Both the position numbers and the translations under genes were made by a program. A model generated the notes under the pieces. The model made no database searches. It was not told the DNA's origin and saw only the letters and a program-made list of their open reading frames with translations. From NCBI GenBank assembly GCA_963620035.1, contig CAVEXN010000036.1:1-22607 (forward strand): 22,607 bases of DNA, read 5' to 3'. Position 1 is the stretch's first letter. Each line of letters begins with the position of its first letter. The DNA is from F23-D06 sp963620035 (GTDB taxonomy: Bacteria; Bacteroidota; Bacteroidia; Bacteroidales; WCHB1-69). Shown piece after piece: positions 14,657 through 22,566 of this stretch.

Positions 14657-15250
14657 ATGGAACAGAAAAAAGAACCCTCATTATTTCGTCTGGTAGCAGT
14701 GCTCACCCTAATAGCACTCGTGGCGGGTCTTGCTCTGACGGGTGTGTACGCCAAAACCAAATCCCCTATAGAGGAAGCACAACAGAAAAAGAAGGTGGAA
14801 GCGTTGAATTCTGTACTGCCTGGATTCCAGGGAAAAATGAAAGACACAACCGTGACGTTGAACGGCGAAAGTGACCCCGTAATTGTTCACATGGCCATCC
14901 AAAAAGACGGGAAACTCTTCGGTGCGGGAATCGAGACCTATACCAAAAAGGCTTTCTCGGGACGCTTTGACCTGATGGTCGGCCTGGCCGCAGACGGTAC
15001 CATCCTGAACACGGAAGTGATCAAGTCGTCAGAAACGCCCGGGCTCGGCGACAAAATCAACAAGAGCAAAAGCGATTTCGCAGAACAGCTGAACGGCAAC
15101 AATCCGTCAGAATATAAACTCTCCGTCACCAAAGATGGCGGCGACGTGACCGCTATCACAGCGGCTACCATCTCATCGCGCGCCTATTGCGACGCCGTCC
15201 GGAGAGCATACGATGTTTTTATGAAAGTAAAGGAGGCCTACAATGAGTAA
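14657..15250 (+). CDS. rnfG: Rnf complex FMN-binding subunit RnfG
   Basis: RnfG is the periplasm-facing subunit that carries covalent FMN through a threonine. The 197-residue chain has one N-terminal membrane anchor at about 10-32, then the FMN-binding domain with the family block SSETPGLGDKI at 124-134. The flavinylation motif is TAITAATISSRA with T171 as the acceptor; the more common sequence is D-x-x-(S/T)-G-A-T, so both the Asp and the Gly positions are altered, while the accepting Thr and following ISS are kept. The 3' end overlaps rnfE by 8 bases, which implies translational coupling. Confidence 0.94.
   Translation: MEQKKEPSLFRLVAVLTLIALVAGLALTGVYAKTKSPIEEAQQKKKVEALNSVLPGFQGKMKDTTVTLNGESDPVIVHMAIQKDGKLFGAGIETYTKKAFSGRFDLMVGLAADGTILNTEVIKSSETPGLGDKINKSKSDFAEQLNGNNPSEYKLSVTKDGGDVTAITAATISSRAYCDAVRRAYDVFMKVKEAYNE
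15229..15236 (+). promoter_or_regulatory. Strong Shine-Dalgarno site for rnfE inside rnfG
   Basis: AAAGGAGG ends 6 bases before the rnfE ATG at 15243 and lies in the last codons of rnfG. A near-perfect anti-16S match is unusual in Bacteroidetes, where most leaders, including those here, lack one. It fixes the rnfE start and supports coupled translation. Confidence 0.7.
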
Positions 15251-15860
15251 ACTCAACATTTTAACCAAAGGTTTTTTCAAGGAGAACCCTAACCTGATTC
15301 TGGTTCTCGGCACTTGCCCCTCACTGGCAGTCACAACCTCGGTGAACAATGCGCTCGGCATGGGCGCAGCCACGGCATTTGTGCTGCTTATGTCTAATAT
15401 GCTGATTTCGGCTATGAAGAATATCATTCCCGACAAAATCAGGATCCCTTGCTATATCGTCATCATTGCCACATTCGTGAGCATCATCGACCTGCTGATC
15501 CAAGGCTTTGTTCCGGCTCTCTCTGAAAGCCTCGGCGTGTTCATTCCGCTGATTGTCGTGAACTGTATCGTCTTGGGACGCGCGGAGGCCTTCGCCAGCA
15601 AGAACCCGGTCTTTGATTCCATGCTCGACGGTCTCGGTATGGGCATCGGCTTTACGATTTCCCTGACGCTGATCGCCGCCGTGCGCGAAATCCTCGGTGC
15701 CGGCTCCCTGATGGGCTTCCAGTTCATCCCCGAAGATTACAATATCCTTATCTTCGTGCTCGCTCCCGGCGCATTCTTCGTATATGGCTTCATTATGGCC
15801 TTGGTACGTCATATCCTCGCTTCCATAGAACTGAAGAAAAAAACAAAGGACTGCAAATAA
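15243..15860 (+). CDS. rnfE: Rnf complex membrane subunit RnfE
   Basis: RnfE is an integral membrane subunit homologous to NqrD; with RnfA it forms the core that holds an intramembrane [2Fe-2S] cluster. The 205-residue protein has about six helices. The two conserved half-helix motifs are present: LGTCPSLAVT with C25 and VVNCIVLGRAEAFA with C108, the expected cluster ligands from this subunit. The start is supported by the strong Shine-Dalgarno sequence. It overlaps rnfG by 8 bases and precedes rnfA by 30. Confidence 0.96.
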   Translation: MSKLNILTKGFFKENPNLILVLGTCPSLAVTTSVNNALGMGAATAFVLLMSNMLISAMKNIIPDKIRIPCYIVIIATFVSIIDLLIQGFVPALSESLGVFIPLIVVNCIVLGRAEAFASKNPVFDSMLDGLGMGIGFTISLTLIAAVREILGAGSLMGFQFIPEDYNILIFVLAPGAFFVYGFIMALVRHILASIELKKKTKDCK

Positions 15861-15890
15861 TTAATTTTCACTTAGTAACTTACAATTGTT

Positions 15891-16481
15891 ATGGAATATA
15901 TACTAATGATCATCGGGGCAGTGCTGGTAAACAATATCCTGCTGGTGCAGTTTTTGGGCATCTGTCCTTTCCTGGGCGTCTCTAACAAGGTGAACACGGC
16001 ACTCTGCATGGGCGCCGCTGTCGTGTTCGTGATGGCGCTGGCCACGCTGGTGACCTCCACATTGCAGATGTATGTGCTGGTTCCCCTGAAAATAACCTTT
16101 TTGCAGACCATTGTCTTCATTTTGGTGATTGCCGCACTCGTTCAGATGGTGGAGATCATGCTCAAGAAGATGAGCCCCTCGCTCTATAAGGCTCTGGGCG
16201 TCTATCTTCCCCTGATTACTACCAATTGCGCCGTTTTAGGTATCGCCATCAAGGTGACGGAACAGCCGATTATTGCCGCACACGGATTCTCTATTCTCGA
16301 CAGCACACTCTATGCTGTGGCCATCGCTATCGGTTTCACACTGGCAATTGTGATTTTTGCCGGCATCCGCGAGCAGATGGAACTCGTTGAAATCCCCAAA
16401 GGCATGAAAGGCGTGCCCATTGCACTGATTACTGCCGGCATCCTGGCGATGGCCTTTATGGGTTTTTCCAACCTCGTGTAA
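15891..16481 (+). CDS. rnfA: Rnf complex membrane subunit RnfA
   Basis: RnfA is the partner of RnfE (NqrE homolog) with opposite membrane topology. The 196-residue protein has about six helices and the paired motifs FLGICPFLGVS with C25 and TTNCAVLGIA with C113, matching C25 and C108 of RnfE; together these four cysteines would bind the [2Fe-2S] cluster that moves electrons across the membrane. Length is normal. It is the last rnf gene; mpl follows after 60 bases with no terminator seen, so read-through into mpl is possible. Confidence 0.96.
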   Translation: MEYILMIIGAVLVNNILLVQFLGICPFLGVSNKVNTALCMGAAVVFVMALATLVTSTLQMYVLVPLKITFLQTIVFILVIAALVQMVEIMLKKMSPSLYKALGVYLPLITTNCAVLGIAIKVTEQPIIAAHGFSILDSTLYAVAIAIGFTLAIVIFAGIREQMELVEIPKGMKGVPIALITAGILAMAFMGFSNLV

Positions 16482-16541
16482 AAAAATAGGAACAAAACGT
16501 ACCTACCTTATTAACTGGACGAATAGTTTTTCTTCAGGAAG

Positions 16542-17906
16542 ATGAAAGTGCATTTTATCGCAATCGGAGGCAGCGCCATGCACAATCTGGCCATAGCACT
16601 GACCCTTAAAGGCTATGAGGTTTCCGGCTCGGACGACGAGATTTTCGACCCGGCGAAAGGGCGACTGGCCAAATACGGCATTCTTCCAGAGGCTTTCGGC
16701 TGGTTTCCCGACAGGATTACGGCCGACCTTGATGCTGTCATTGTGGGGATGCACGCCCGTGCCGACAACCCTGAACTGCTGAAAGCCCAAGCGCTGAACC
16801 TTAAAATCTATTCTTACCCCGAATACCTCTATGAACATAGCAAGCACAAGGTCAGGGTAGTTGTAGGTGGCAGTCATGGCAAGACGACTATAACCTCGAT
16901 GATTATCCATGTGCTGCAGCAAAACAGCATGCCGTGTGATTATATGGTTGGTGCACAGCTCGATGGCTTTGATGTGATGGTGAAATTGTCCGACGGGGCA
17001 CGCATTATGGTCATAGAGGGTGACGAGTACTTGACCTCACCGCTTGACCGTCGTCCCAAGTTCCACGTCTATCAGCCTACCATCGGCATCGTCAGCGGCA
17101 TTGCGTGGGACCATGTCAATGTGTTCCCCACATTCGACGTTTATTTACAGCAGTTTGAGATATTTGCAGATATGATACCTGCCGGCGGCAAGTTTATCTA
17201 TTTCGAGGATGACCCCGAACTGAAAAGGTTGGGCGACAGAAAGATGAATGCAGACAAGCAACCATACGGTGTACATGCGCATCATGTCAAGGACGGCGTC
17301 ACGTATCTGGACACCCCTTTCGGAGATGTTCCGCTTAAGATTTTCGGGCGACATAACCTTGCCAACCTCAACGCCGCCCGCCTCGCCTGCCAAGCAGTCG
17401 GCATCTCGGAGCCGGATTTCTACAAAGCCATCTCTACTTTCAAAGGTGCTTCCGGGCGACTTCAGCTTGTGGCAAGCAACGGCAACTGTGCCGTGTATAA
17501 GGATTTTGCCCACGCCCCCTCCAAACTCCGTGCTACCGTGGCGGCAGTCAGAGAGCAGTTCCCGGACCGTAAACTCGTGGCATGTATGGAATTGCATACG
17601 TTCAGCAGCCTCTCCGAACAGTTCCTTGCTCAATATAAAGGCGCGATGAATGTCGCAGATGTGGCTTTTGTCTATTTCTCGCCTAAAGCCGTGGCATTGA
17701 AAAAACTGCCTCCCGTGCACCCTTCTGCCGTATATGATGCTTTCGGATGCCCGGGTCTTCAGGTTCTGGATGATGCCAAACTGCTGCAAGACAAACTCTT
17801 GAGCCTCGACTATCACAACTCTGTTCTGCTCCTTATGTCATCCGGAAATTTTGACGGAATGGACATAGCCGGACTGGGCAATAAAATAATATCTTTGCAA
17901 GTCTAA
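16542..17906 (+). CDS. mpl: UDP-MurNAc:L-Ala-gamma-D-Glu-meso-DAP ligase Mpl
   Basis: Mpl joins recycled L-Ala-gamma-D-Glu-meso-DAP to UDP-N-acetylmuramate in the cytoplasm, feeding peptidoglycan precursor synthesis. The 454-residue protein has the Mur ligase layout: N-terminal UDP-binding Rossmann part (HFIAIGGSAMHNLAIAL), central ATPase domain with P-loop GGSHGKTT at 109-116 and conserved VIEGDEYLTS plus WDHVNVFPTFDVY, and a C-terminal domain with the FAHAPSKLRATV block, where Mpl-type DFAHAP replaces the DYAHHP usual in MurC. SGNFDGMD near the C-terminus also fits. A dap gene (dapA) is encoded 1.8 kb downstream, consistent with DAP-type peptidoglycan. Confidence 0.93.
   Translation: MKVHFIAIGGSAMHNLAIALTLKGYEVSGSDDEIFDPAKGRLAKYGILPEAFGWFPDRITADLDAVIVGMHARADNPELLKAQALNLKIYSYPEYLYEHSKHKVRVVVGGSHGKTTITSMIIHVLQQNSMPCDYMVGAQLDGFDVMVKLSDGARIMVIEGDEYLTSPLDRRPKFHVYQPTIGIVSGIAWDHVNVFPTFDVYLQQFEIFADMIPAGGKFIYFEDDPELKRLGDRKMNADKQPYGVHAHHVKDGVTYLDTPFGDVPLKIFGRHNLANLNAARLACQAVGISEPDFYKAISTFKGASGRLQLVASNGNCAVYKDFAHAPSKLRATVAAVREQFPDRKLVACMELHTFSSLSEQFLAQYKGAMNVADVAFVYFSPKAVALKKLPPVHPSAVYDAFGCPGLQVLDDAKLLQDKLLSLDYHNSVLLLMSSGNFDGMDIAGLGNKIISLQV
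17890..17897 (+). promoter_or_regulatory. -7 box for the DUF1573 gene
   Basis: TATCTTTG matches TAnnTTTG and lies in the last codons of mpl, about 35 bases before the ATG at 17933. No convincing -33 box at the expected distance, so the gene may be both read through from mpl and separately started. Confidence 0.35.
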
Positions 17907-17932
17907 AAAAACAACAATAAAAAATCATAACA

Positions 17933-19030
17933 ATGAAGAAATTAAGTTTATCGATGTTGTTGGCTTTGGCATTCCTTTGTGGTTTCGCCCAGCCGAAAAT
18001 TCAATTTGATCAGACTACCTATGATTTCGGAAGAATAAAAGAAGAGGGCGGAAAAGTCACGGGCAGATTTGAATTTACCAACGTAGGCGACAGTGCTTTG
18101 GTGCTCACCAATGTACGTCCGGGATGTGGCTGCACCGCCGCCAACTATTCCCACGATCCCGTGGCGCCGGGGCAGAAAGGCTTTATTGAGGCCACTTATA
18201 ACCCTTATAACCGTCCGGGAGCTTTCAACAAGAACATCCGCGTGACCACAAACGAGCCGCAATACCAAGGCGACAACAAGGCGGCGCCGCACATGATCTT
18301 CATCAAGGGCGAAGTCATCAAGCGTCCCCCGACACAATTTGAACTGGCAGGCTACACGCAAGGCAACGGCATGTCACGCCTCAAAACCATGAACGTGAAG
18401 CATGACATGTTGAATACCCAAAGTGTGAACGATACGTTTAAGGTGCGCAATTTCTGGAACAAGCCCGTATCTTATGAACTCGACGAAAACACGCCCTATA
18501 TTTCGGAAGTCAGCAGAACATTCGGCAGCAGCCTGATGCCCGGACAAGAGGGCGAGATAGTTCTCAAGTATGATGCCGCCAAACGCAATGCTTTCGGTCA
18601 GTTGAAAGACCGCGCCATAATGCTCACCAACGACTCAATCGAGTCGAAGAAGACCATCTTCTTCGCTGTCAACATCAAGGAAGATTTCAGCAAACTCACG
18701 GCAAAACAACTGAAGAATTCCCCGGTGGCCTCCTTGAGTGCACTGTCATACGATTTCGGCAGAGTACAGAAGAACGAAACGAAAACCGCAACAATCACGA
18801 TTGAAAACAAAGGCAAAAGCCCGCTGTCTATCCGCACACTCCAGACCAGCAACATGATGTTCAAAGTCAAAGCTGATGTTATGGAAGTGCAGGCCGGCAC
18901 TACCGCGCAGATTACGGTAACCTTCAAAGCCAATTCGCGCACGGCAAACCAAAATGCCACGATCGACGTCATCACCAACGATCCCAACAATCCAATGCAG
19001 ACCATCAGTCTCACCGCACAGGTGTTGTAA
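17933..19030 (+). CDS. DUF1573 domain protein, exported, two domains
   Basis: This 365-residue protein has a signal peptide (MKKLSLSMLLALAFLCGFAQ) and two copies of the DUF1573 immunoglobulin-like fold. Copy one is at about 22-130: IQFDQTTYDFGRIKEEGGKV, FEFTNVGDSALVLTNVRPGC, then GCT and the VAPGQKGFIEATYNPYNRPG block. Copy two is at about 265-365: LSYDFGRVQKNETKTATITI, NKGKSPLSIRTLQTSN and VTFKANSRTA. A linker domain with strand-rich sequence lies between. DUF1573 proteins are widespread in Bacteroidetes, are exported, and have no settled function; the fold resembles ASH/MSP-type adhesion modules. It follows mpl after 26 bases and is closed by a long hairpin terminator. Confidence 0.88.
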   Translation: MKKLSLSMLLALAFLCGFAQPKIQFDQTTYDFGRIKEEGGKVTGRFEFTNVGDSALVLTNVRPGCGCTAANYSHDPVAPGQKGFIEATYNPYNRPGAFNKNIRVTTNEPQYQGDNKAAPHMIFIKGEVIKRPPTQFELAGYTQGNGMSRLKTMNVKHDMLNTQSVNDTFKVRNFWNKPVSYELDENTPYISEVSRTFGSSLMPGQEGEIVLKYDAAKRNAFGQLKDRAIMLTNDSIESKKTIFFAVNIKEDFSKLTAKQLKNSPVASLSALSYDFGRVQKNETKTATITIENKGKSPLSIRTLQTSNMMFKVKADVMEVQAGTTAQITVTFKANSRTANQNATIDVITNDPNNPMQTISLTAQVL

Positions 19031-19053
19031 GCACTCAGGCCGACTTGAGAACG

Positions 19054-19112
19054 AAAAACGGAAAAAGGAAAATGAAAAATTGTATGGTTTCGTTTTCCTT
19101 TTTCCCGTTTTT
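19054..19112. terminator. Long A/T-stemmed terminator, probably bidirectional
   Basis: The arm at 19054-19072 (AAAAACGG then AAAAAGGAAAA) pairs with 19093-19112 (TTTTCCTTTTTCCCGTTTTT) over nearly its full length with one bulged base. The A-rich and T-rich stem ends could terminate transcription from either side. It separates the DUF1573 gene from the next unit. Confidence 0.8.
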
Positions 19113-19186
19113 GGATAATTACGCGTAACGCCTCTAAATTCTAAAAACTGTTCCGCAGGGTGTCATGTCGCTCCCGCTTTTTTTTG

Positions 19187-19194
19187 TATATTTG
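19187..19194 (+). promoter_or_regulatory. -7 box for the DUF6913-like/dapA unit
   Basis: TATATTTG fits TAnnTTTG, 32 bases before the ATG at 19227, directly after a run of T. No good -33 TTTG was found at 19-21 bases. It follows a terminator, so a fresh promoter is expected here. Confidence 0.45.
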
Positions 19195-19226
19195 CCCGCT
19201 AAAAAAAAATCGGGTCCGAAGACAGT

Positions 19227-19760
19227 ATGATATCCAAAATTAAAGACTTCTTTCTGAACAGATACCTGACAGGCAACAAAAGTGTCAGACATCCTAATCT
19301 GTCCTCCCTTGAGCAGGCTGAAACTATCGGGCTGCTCTGCGAAATCACCGATGAGGCCTCTTACAAAAGCATATTCCGTATTTTCAACAAACTTCAGCAA
19401 GAGGGGCATCGCGTCAAGATGGTCGGTTATGTGAACGCTCCCGAAGTGCCGTATTATTGCCTCCCCCAATTGTCGGCAGACTATTTCTGCAACAAGCATC
19501 TCAACTGGTACGGCTACCCGAAGATAGAGCAGATACATGACTTTATGAAGGATGACTTTGACATGCTTCTTGACTTCAATTCCCGCTGTCTTCCTGCGGT
19601 AAGGGTAATCCTTTCACAGTCGAAGGCGAAGTGCATAGTGGGGCGAGACCCCGGCAGCCAGTCGTTGTATGACCTTTTCATCAATGCTCCGGAACACGAC
19701 GAGATGCGCTTCCTCGATGAGGTTTGCACATATACCCAAAAACTGACAGGCAATGAATAA
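19227..19760 (+). CDS. DUF6913-like protein upstream of dapA
   Basis: This is a 177-residue soluble protein with no signal peptide. Its sequence, with blocks such as ETIGLLCEITDEASYKSIF, LQQEGHRVKMVGYV, LNWYGYPKIEQIHDFM and FDMLLDFNSRCLPAVRVI, resembles the small Bacteroidetes family DUF6913, typically found just ahead of dapA; I assign this from memory of the family and context, not a search. No catalytic motif is evident. The stop overlaps the dapA start by 8 bases, so the two are very likely co-translated, hinting at a link to lysine/DAP synthesis, though no activity can be stated. Confidence 0.72.
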   Translation: MISKIKDFFLNRYLTGNKSVRHPNLSSLEQAETIGLLCEITDEASYKSIFRIFNKLQQEGHRVKMVGYVNAPEVPYYCLPQLSADYFCNKHLNWYGYPKIEQIHDFMKDDFDMLLDFNSRCLPAVRVILSQSKAKCIVGRDPGSQSLYDLFINAPEHDEMRFLDEVCTYTQKLTGNE

Positions 19761-20640
19761 CAACAACGACAAATTCAAAGGACTGGGCGTTGCCATCATT
19801 ACGCCGTTCAAGGAAAACGGCGAAATTGACTTTCCGGGTCTTGAAAAGCTGGTCGAGAATCTGATCGGCAACAAAGTCGATTACCTTCTTGCATTGGGAA
19901 CCACGAGCGAGTACCCGACGATGACGGATGCCGAGGCCGACGATGTGCTGCATTGCATTGCTGCCGTGAATGACAGGCGGCTGCCGCTCCTTGTAGGCAT
20001 CGGAGGCCCGGACACGCGCACCGTTCTGGATAGGGTAGGACAGGCTGACAAACTGCCCGCCGATGCGATACTGTCGGTGTCTCCCTACTATAACAAGCCG
20101 ACACAGCGCGGACTGATAGCCCATTACACAGCCATAGCCGAACATTCGCCGCTGCCGGTGCTGCTCTATAATGTGCCCGGCAGAACATCTTGCAACATTC
20201 AGGCCCAAACAACACTGCATATAGCCGAAACGTGCCCGAATGTCATCGGCATCAAGGAGGCCTCCGGCAATATGGAACAGATCCTCTTTCTGCTGCACCA
20301 CAAGCCCCGCGACTTCTCGGTCCTCTCGGGCGATGATATGCTTGCGTTCCCTTTGATGGCGGCGGGACTTGACGGTCTTATTTCCGTGATTGCCAATGCG
20401 TTTCCGGAAGAGATGTCCAATATGATGCATCTGGCCATGGAAAACCAGTTCATCAAGGCCCGTCTCTACTACGACAGGCTCTTCGATGTGCTCCAGGCCT
20501 GTTTCAAGGAAGGAAACCCTTGCGGCATAAAGTGCATCCTCAACGCACAGGGGAAAATCGAAAACGTGCTGCGCCTTCCGCTGGTGCCGGTTTCCGAAGA
20601 ACTGCAAGATGAGATAGCACGCCTTGTCGTCGGACGCTGA
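19753..20640 (+). CDS. dapA: 4-hydroxy-tetrahydrodipicolinate synthase DapA
   Basis: DapA condenses pyruvate with aspartate semialdehyde, the first committed step of DAP/lysine synthesis, in the cytoplasm. The 295-residue protein has the full (beta/alpha)8 signature: Schiff-base lysine K168 in GIKEASG, Y139 in LLYNVPGRT with R144, and the substrate-hydroxyl threonines T50-T51 in LGTTSE (GTTGE in most homologs, so a Gly-to-Ser change after the threonines). Length is normal. It overlaps the DUF6913-like gene by 8 bases and shares its promoter. DAP made here would supply the same peptidoglycan that Mpl recycles. Confidence 0.96.
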   Translation: MNNNNDKFKGLGVAIITPFKENGEIDFPGLEKLVENLIGNKVDYLLALGTTSEYPTMTDAEADDVLHCIAAVNDRRLPLLVGIGGPDTRTVLDRVGQADKLPADAILSVSPYYNKPTQRGLIAHYTAIAEHSPLPVLLYNVPGRTSCNIQAQTTLHIAETCPNVIGIKEASGNMEQILFLLHHKPRDFSVLSGDDMLAFPLMAAGLDGLISVIANAFPEEMSNMMHLAMENQFIKARLYYDRLFDVLQACFKEGNPCGIKCILNAQGKIENVLRLPLVPVSEELQDEIARLVVGR

Positions 20641-20729
20641 AAGTTCCGCGGTAAGATGAATGAATAGCCTATCCGCCCAACAAAATCTATTAAAATAACG
20701 GTCGCTTTGAACAGTTAGTCGAACTTTTT

Positions 20730-22436
20730 ATGGAAAAGAGAATCCTTGCCCTTTTGCTGTGCAGTGTATGTGCTGTGTCTTCATTTGCCCAGATGGTACA
20801 GACTCCTGCCCTTGACACCAGCCGTCTTGAAACCTATATTGTTGCAGATGTGAATTTAAGGCAGATGCGGCAACTCGACAGCCTCTTCCATGTGGACTAT
20901 GCCGCAAGGACAGACGAAGACTGCGCTACGGTCAGGATGTGCCTCGCCAAACGGGAATATGCCGATTTTCTCGCACTGGGCATTCCGTTCACCGTGCCGG
21001 CACAGAACCGCGCCGCAGTGCGGATGGCCCATTCTTACGAGCAATTTGCCGCTTCTTGGAACCGCTATCCGGACTATAATACTTATTTGGCAACACTGGA
21101 CACTTTTCAGCAACGTTTTCCGGACCTTTGTCGCATCGAGACCTTGCTTGACAACACCCCGGGAGGACACAGCCTCCGCATAGCCCATATCAGCAACAAC
21201 CTTTCCGAACGTGGCGAAAAGCCCGCTTTCCTCTATACCTCAACCATGCACGGCGACGAAGTGACGGGCTATTATGTCTTGCTCCGTCTCATAAATCACC
21301 TGCTTGACAATTATGAAACCGATGAAAGCGTGCGCAGTATTGTGGACAGCATCGACATTTGGATCTGTCCGCTCGAAAACCCTGACGGAACGTTCCGGTC
21401 CGGCAACGATTCACTCAACCAGTCACCTTACAGCACACGCCTCAATTATAATGGCGAAGACCTCAACCGTTCTTACCCTCAGATCGGTGAGCCCCTGGCG
21501 CGCAACAGAAACCGCGAACCCGAAGTGCAGGCGATGATGGATTTTGCCGCACAGCGCCGCTTCACTATGTCGGCGAACCTGCACGGCGGAGCCGAGGTGT
21601 TCAACTACCCTTGGGATTTGTGGACAACCGATGAACGCGCAATTGCAGACCTCCAGTGGTGGGAACTTGTCGGCTCCCGCTTTGCTGCATCCTGCCACGA
21701 AGTTGACCGCTATTATATGACAGATCTGGACAATGGCATTACAGAAGGCGGCGACTGGTATGCCATATCGGGTTCTCGGCAAGACTATTTCAACTATTTT
21801 GCCGGCTGCCGTGAGGCCACCATCGAGGTCAGCGAGAACAAAGTGCCTCCGTCAAACTCGCTGAACCGCTATTGGCTCAATCTTAAGGCATCGCTGCTTG
21901 ACTATATGAAAGAGTCTCTTTACGGCATCCGCGGCATAGTCACGGACACGTTGACGGGCGCAGCCATTGAAGCCAAGGTGTTTGTACAGAACCACGACCG
22001 CGACAGCACGCACACCTATTCGCTGCTCCCGCATGGCAATTACCATAGACCCATCAAGGCCGGCACCTACAACGTGACCTTTTCCGCACCGGAATATCAG
22101 CCAAAAACACTGACCATATCCGTGACGGACCGGCAGACCTCCTGCATAGACGTGCAGCTGATGCCGCTGAACAGCCACATCCCCGAAACGGACGCTCCCG
22201 CCTTCGTCCTTTTCCCGAACCCCTCTTCCGGGATACTCTTCGTGACATCGATGGCTATGCCGCCACATCTGTACGACTTCCTCATTTTTGACAGCCATGG
22301 CAGACGGATATACCGCGCCGAATTGGAGTCGGGAACTTCAACCCTCAACATCTCGTCCCTTTCGGCAGGCGTTTATGTAATCCACATCATGGACGGCAAC
22401 AGCAGTATATACCAGACCAAGATTGTCAAAAAGTAA
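20730..22436 (+). CDS. M14 zinc carboxypeptidase with type IX secretion sorting domain
   Basis: This 568-residue exported peptidase has a signal peptide at 1-20 (ending SSFA, then Q). The M14 catalytic domain spans about 112-395: zinc ligands H174 and E177 in MHGDE, third ligand H285 in NLHGGAEV, substrate-binding N246-R247 in DLNRSYP, and general base E366 in ATIEVSENK. A CarboxypepD_reg-like beta-sandwich follows at about 398-480. Residues about 491-568 are a type IX secretion C-terminal domain: FVLFPNPSSG, then YDFLIFDSHGRRIYR, LNISSLSAGVYVIHI and a Lys-rich end. It is thus likely translocated over the outer membrane and anchored or released at the surface, cleaving residues from peptide C-termini. 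The layout recalls the Porphyromonas CPG70 type. It follows dapA by 89 bases with no clear promoter. Confidence 0.93.
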   Translation: MEKRILALLLCSVCAVSSFAQMVQTPALDTSRLETYIVADVNLRQMRQLDSLFHVDYAARTDEDCATVRMCLAKREYADFLALGIPFTVPAQNRAAVRMAHSYEQFAASWNRYPDYNTYLATLDTFQQRFPDLCRIETLLDNTPGGHSLRIAHISNNLSERGEKPAFLYTSTMHGDEVTGYYVLLRLINHLLDNYETDESVRSIVDSIDIWICPLENPDGTFRSGNDSLNQSPYSTRLNYNGEDLNRSYPQIGEPLARNRNREPEVQAMMDFAAQRRFTMSANLHGGAEVFNYPWDLWTTDERAIADLQWWELVGSRFAASCHEVDRYYMTDLDNGITEGGDWYAISGSRQDYFNYFAGCREATIEVSENKVPPSNSLNRYWLNLKASLLDYMKESLYGIRGIVTDTLTGAAIEAKVFVQNHDRDSTHTYSLLPHGNYHRPIKAGTYNVTFSAPEYQPKTLTISVTDRQTSCIDVQLMPLNSHIPETDAPAFVLFPNPSSGILFVTSMAMPPHLYDFLIFDSHGRRIYRAELESGTSTLNISSLSAGVYVIHIMDGNSSIYQTKIVKK

Positions 22437-22511
22437 AGTCGTTTCACTAAATGAGGATGCAAGGTTGGCAATGCAGTCTTTTTTCGACAACATGAACAAG
22501 AAATTATTAAA
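22437..22511. other. Intergenic tail after the carboxypeptidase
   Basis: No gene is supported. A T-run (TTTTTT near 22479-22484) follows a short TGCA...TGCA pairing, a poor terminator candidate. The minus-strand frame open from the repeat arm runs through here and ends antisense to the carboxypeptidase, which makes it an unlikely real C-terminus. Confidence 0.4.
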
Positions 22512-22566
22512 GGCAATCTCTAATTGTTTATAATTGACAATCAACCTTTTACGAGTAAAAAACGCC
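22512..22566 (-). repeat. Right arm of 55-bp inverted repeat bracketing the window
   Basis: The reverse complement of this stretch equals positions 1-55 except for one base. The minus-strand frame is open through the arm and out to the right edge (outer part reads PACASNEIYKCGFK before the shared AFFTRKRLIVNYKQ), as expected if the arm is the inner edge of an element whose body lies to the right of the window. Similarity to the left arm ends on the inner side exactly after GGC/GCC. Family not recognised. Confidence 0.85.

Noticed and set aside
22338..22544. Minus-strand frame of about 69 codons at the right edge
   Set aside because: Only its first part (the repeat arm) is shared with the left copy; the rest is antisense to the end of the carboxypeptidase and is probably read-through past the element edge.
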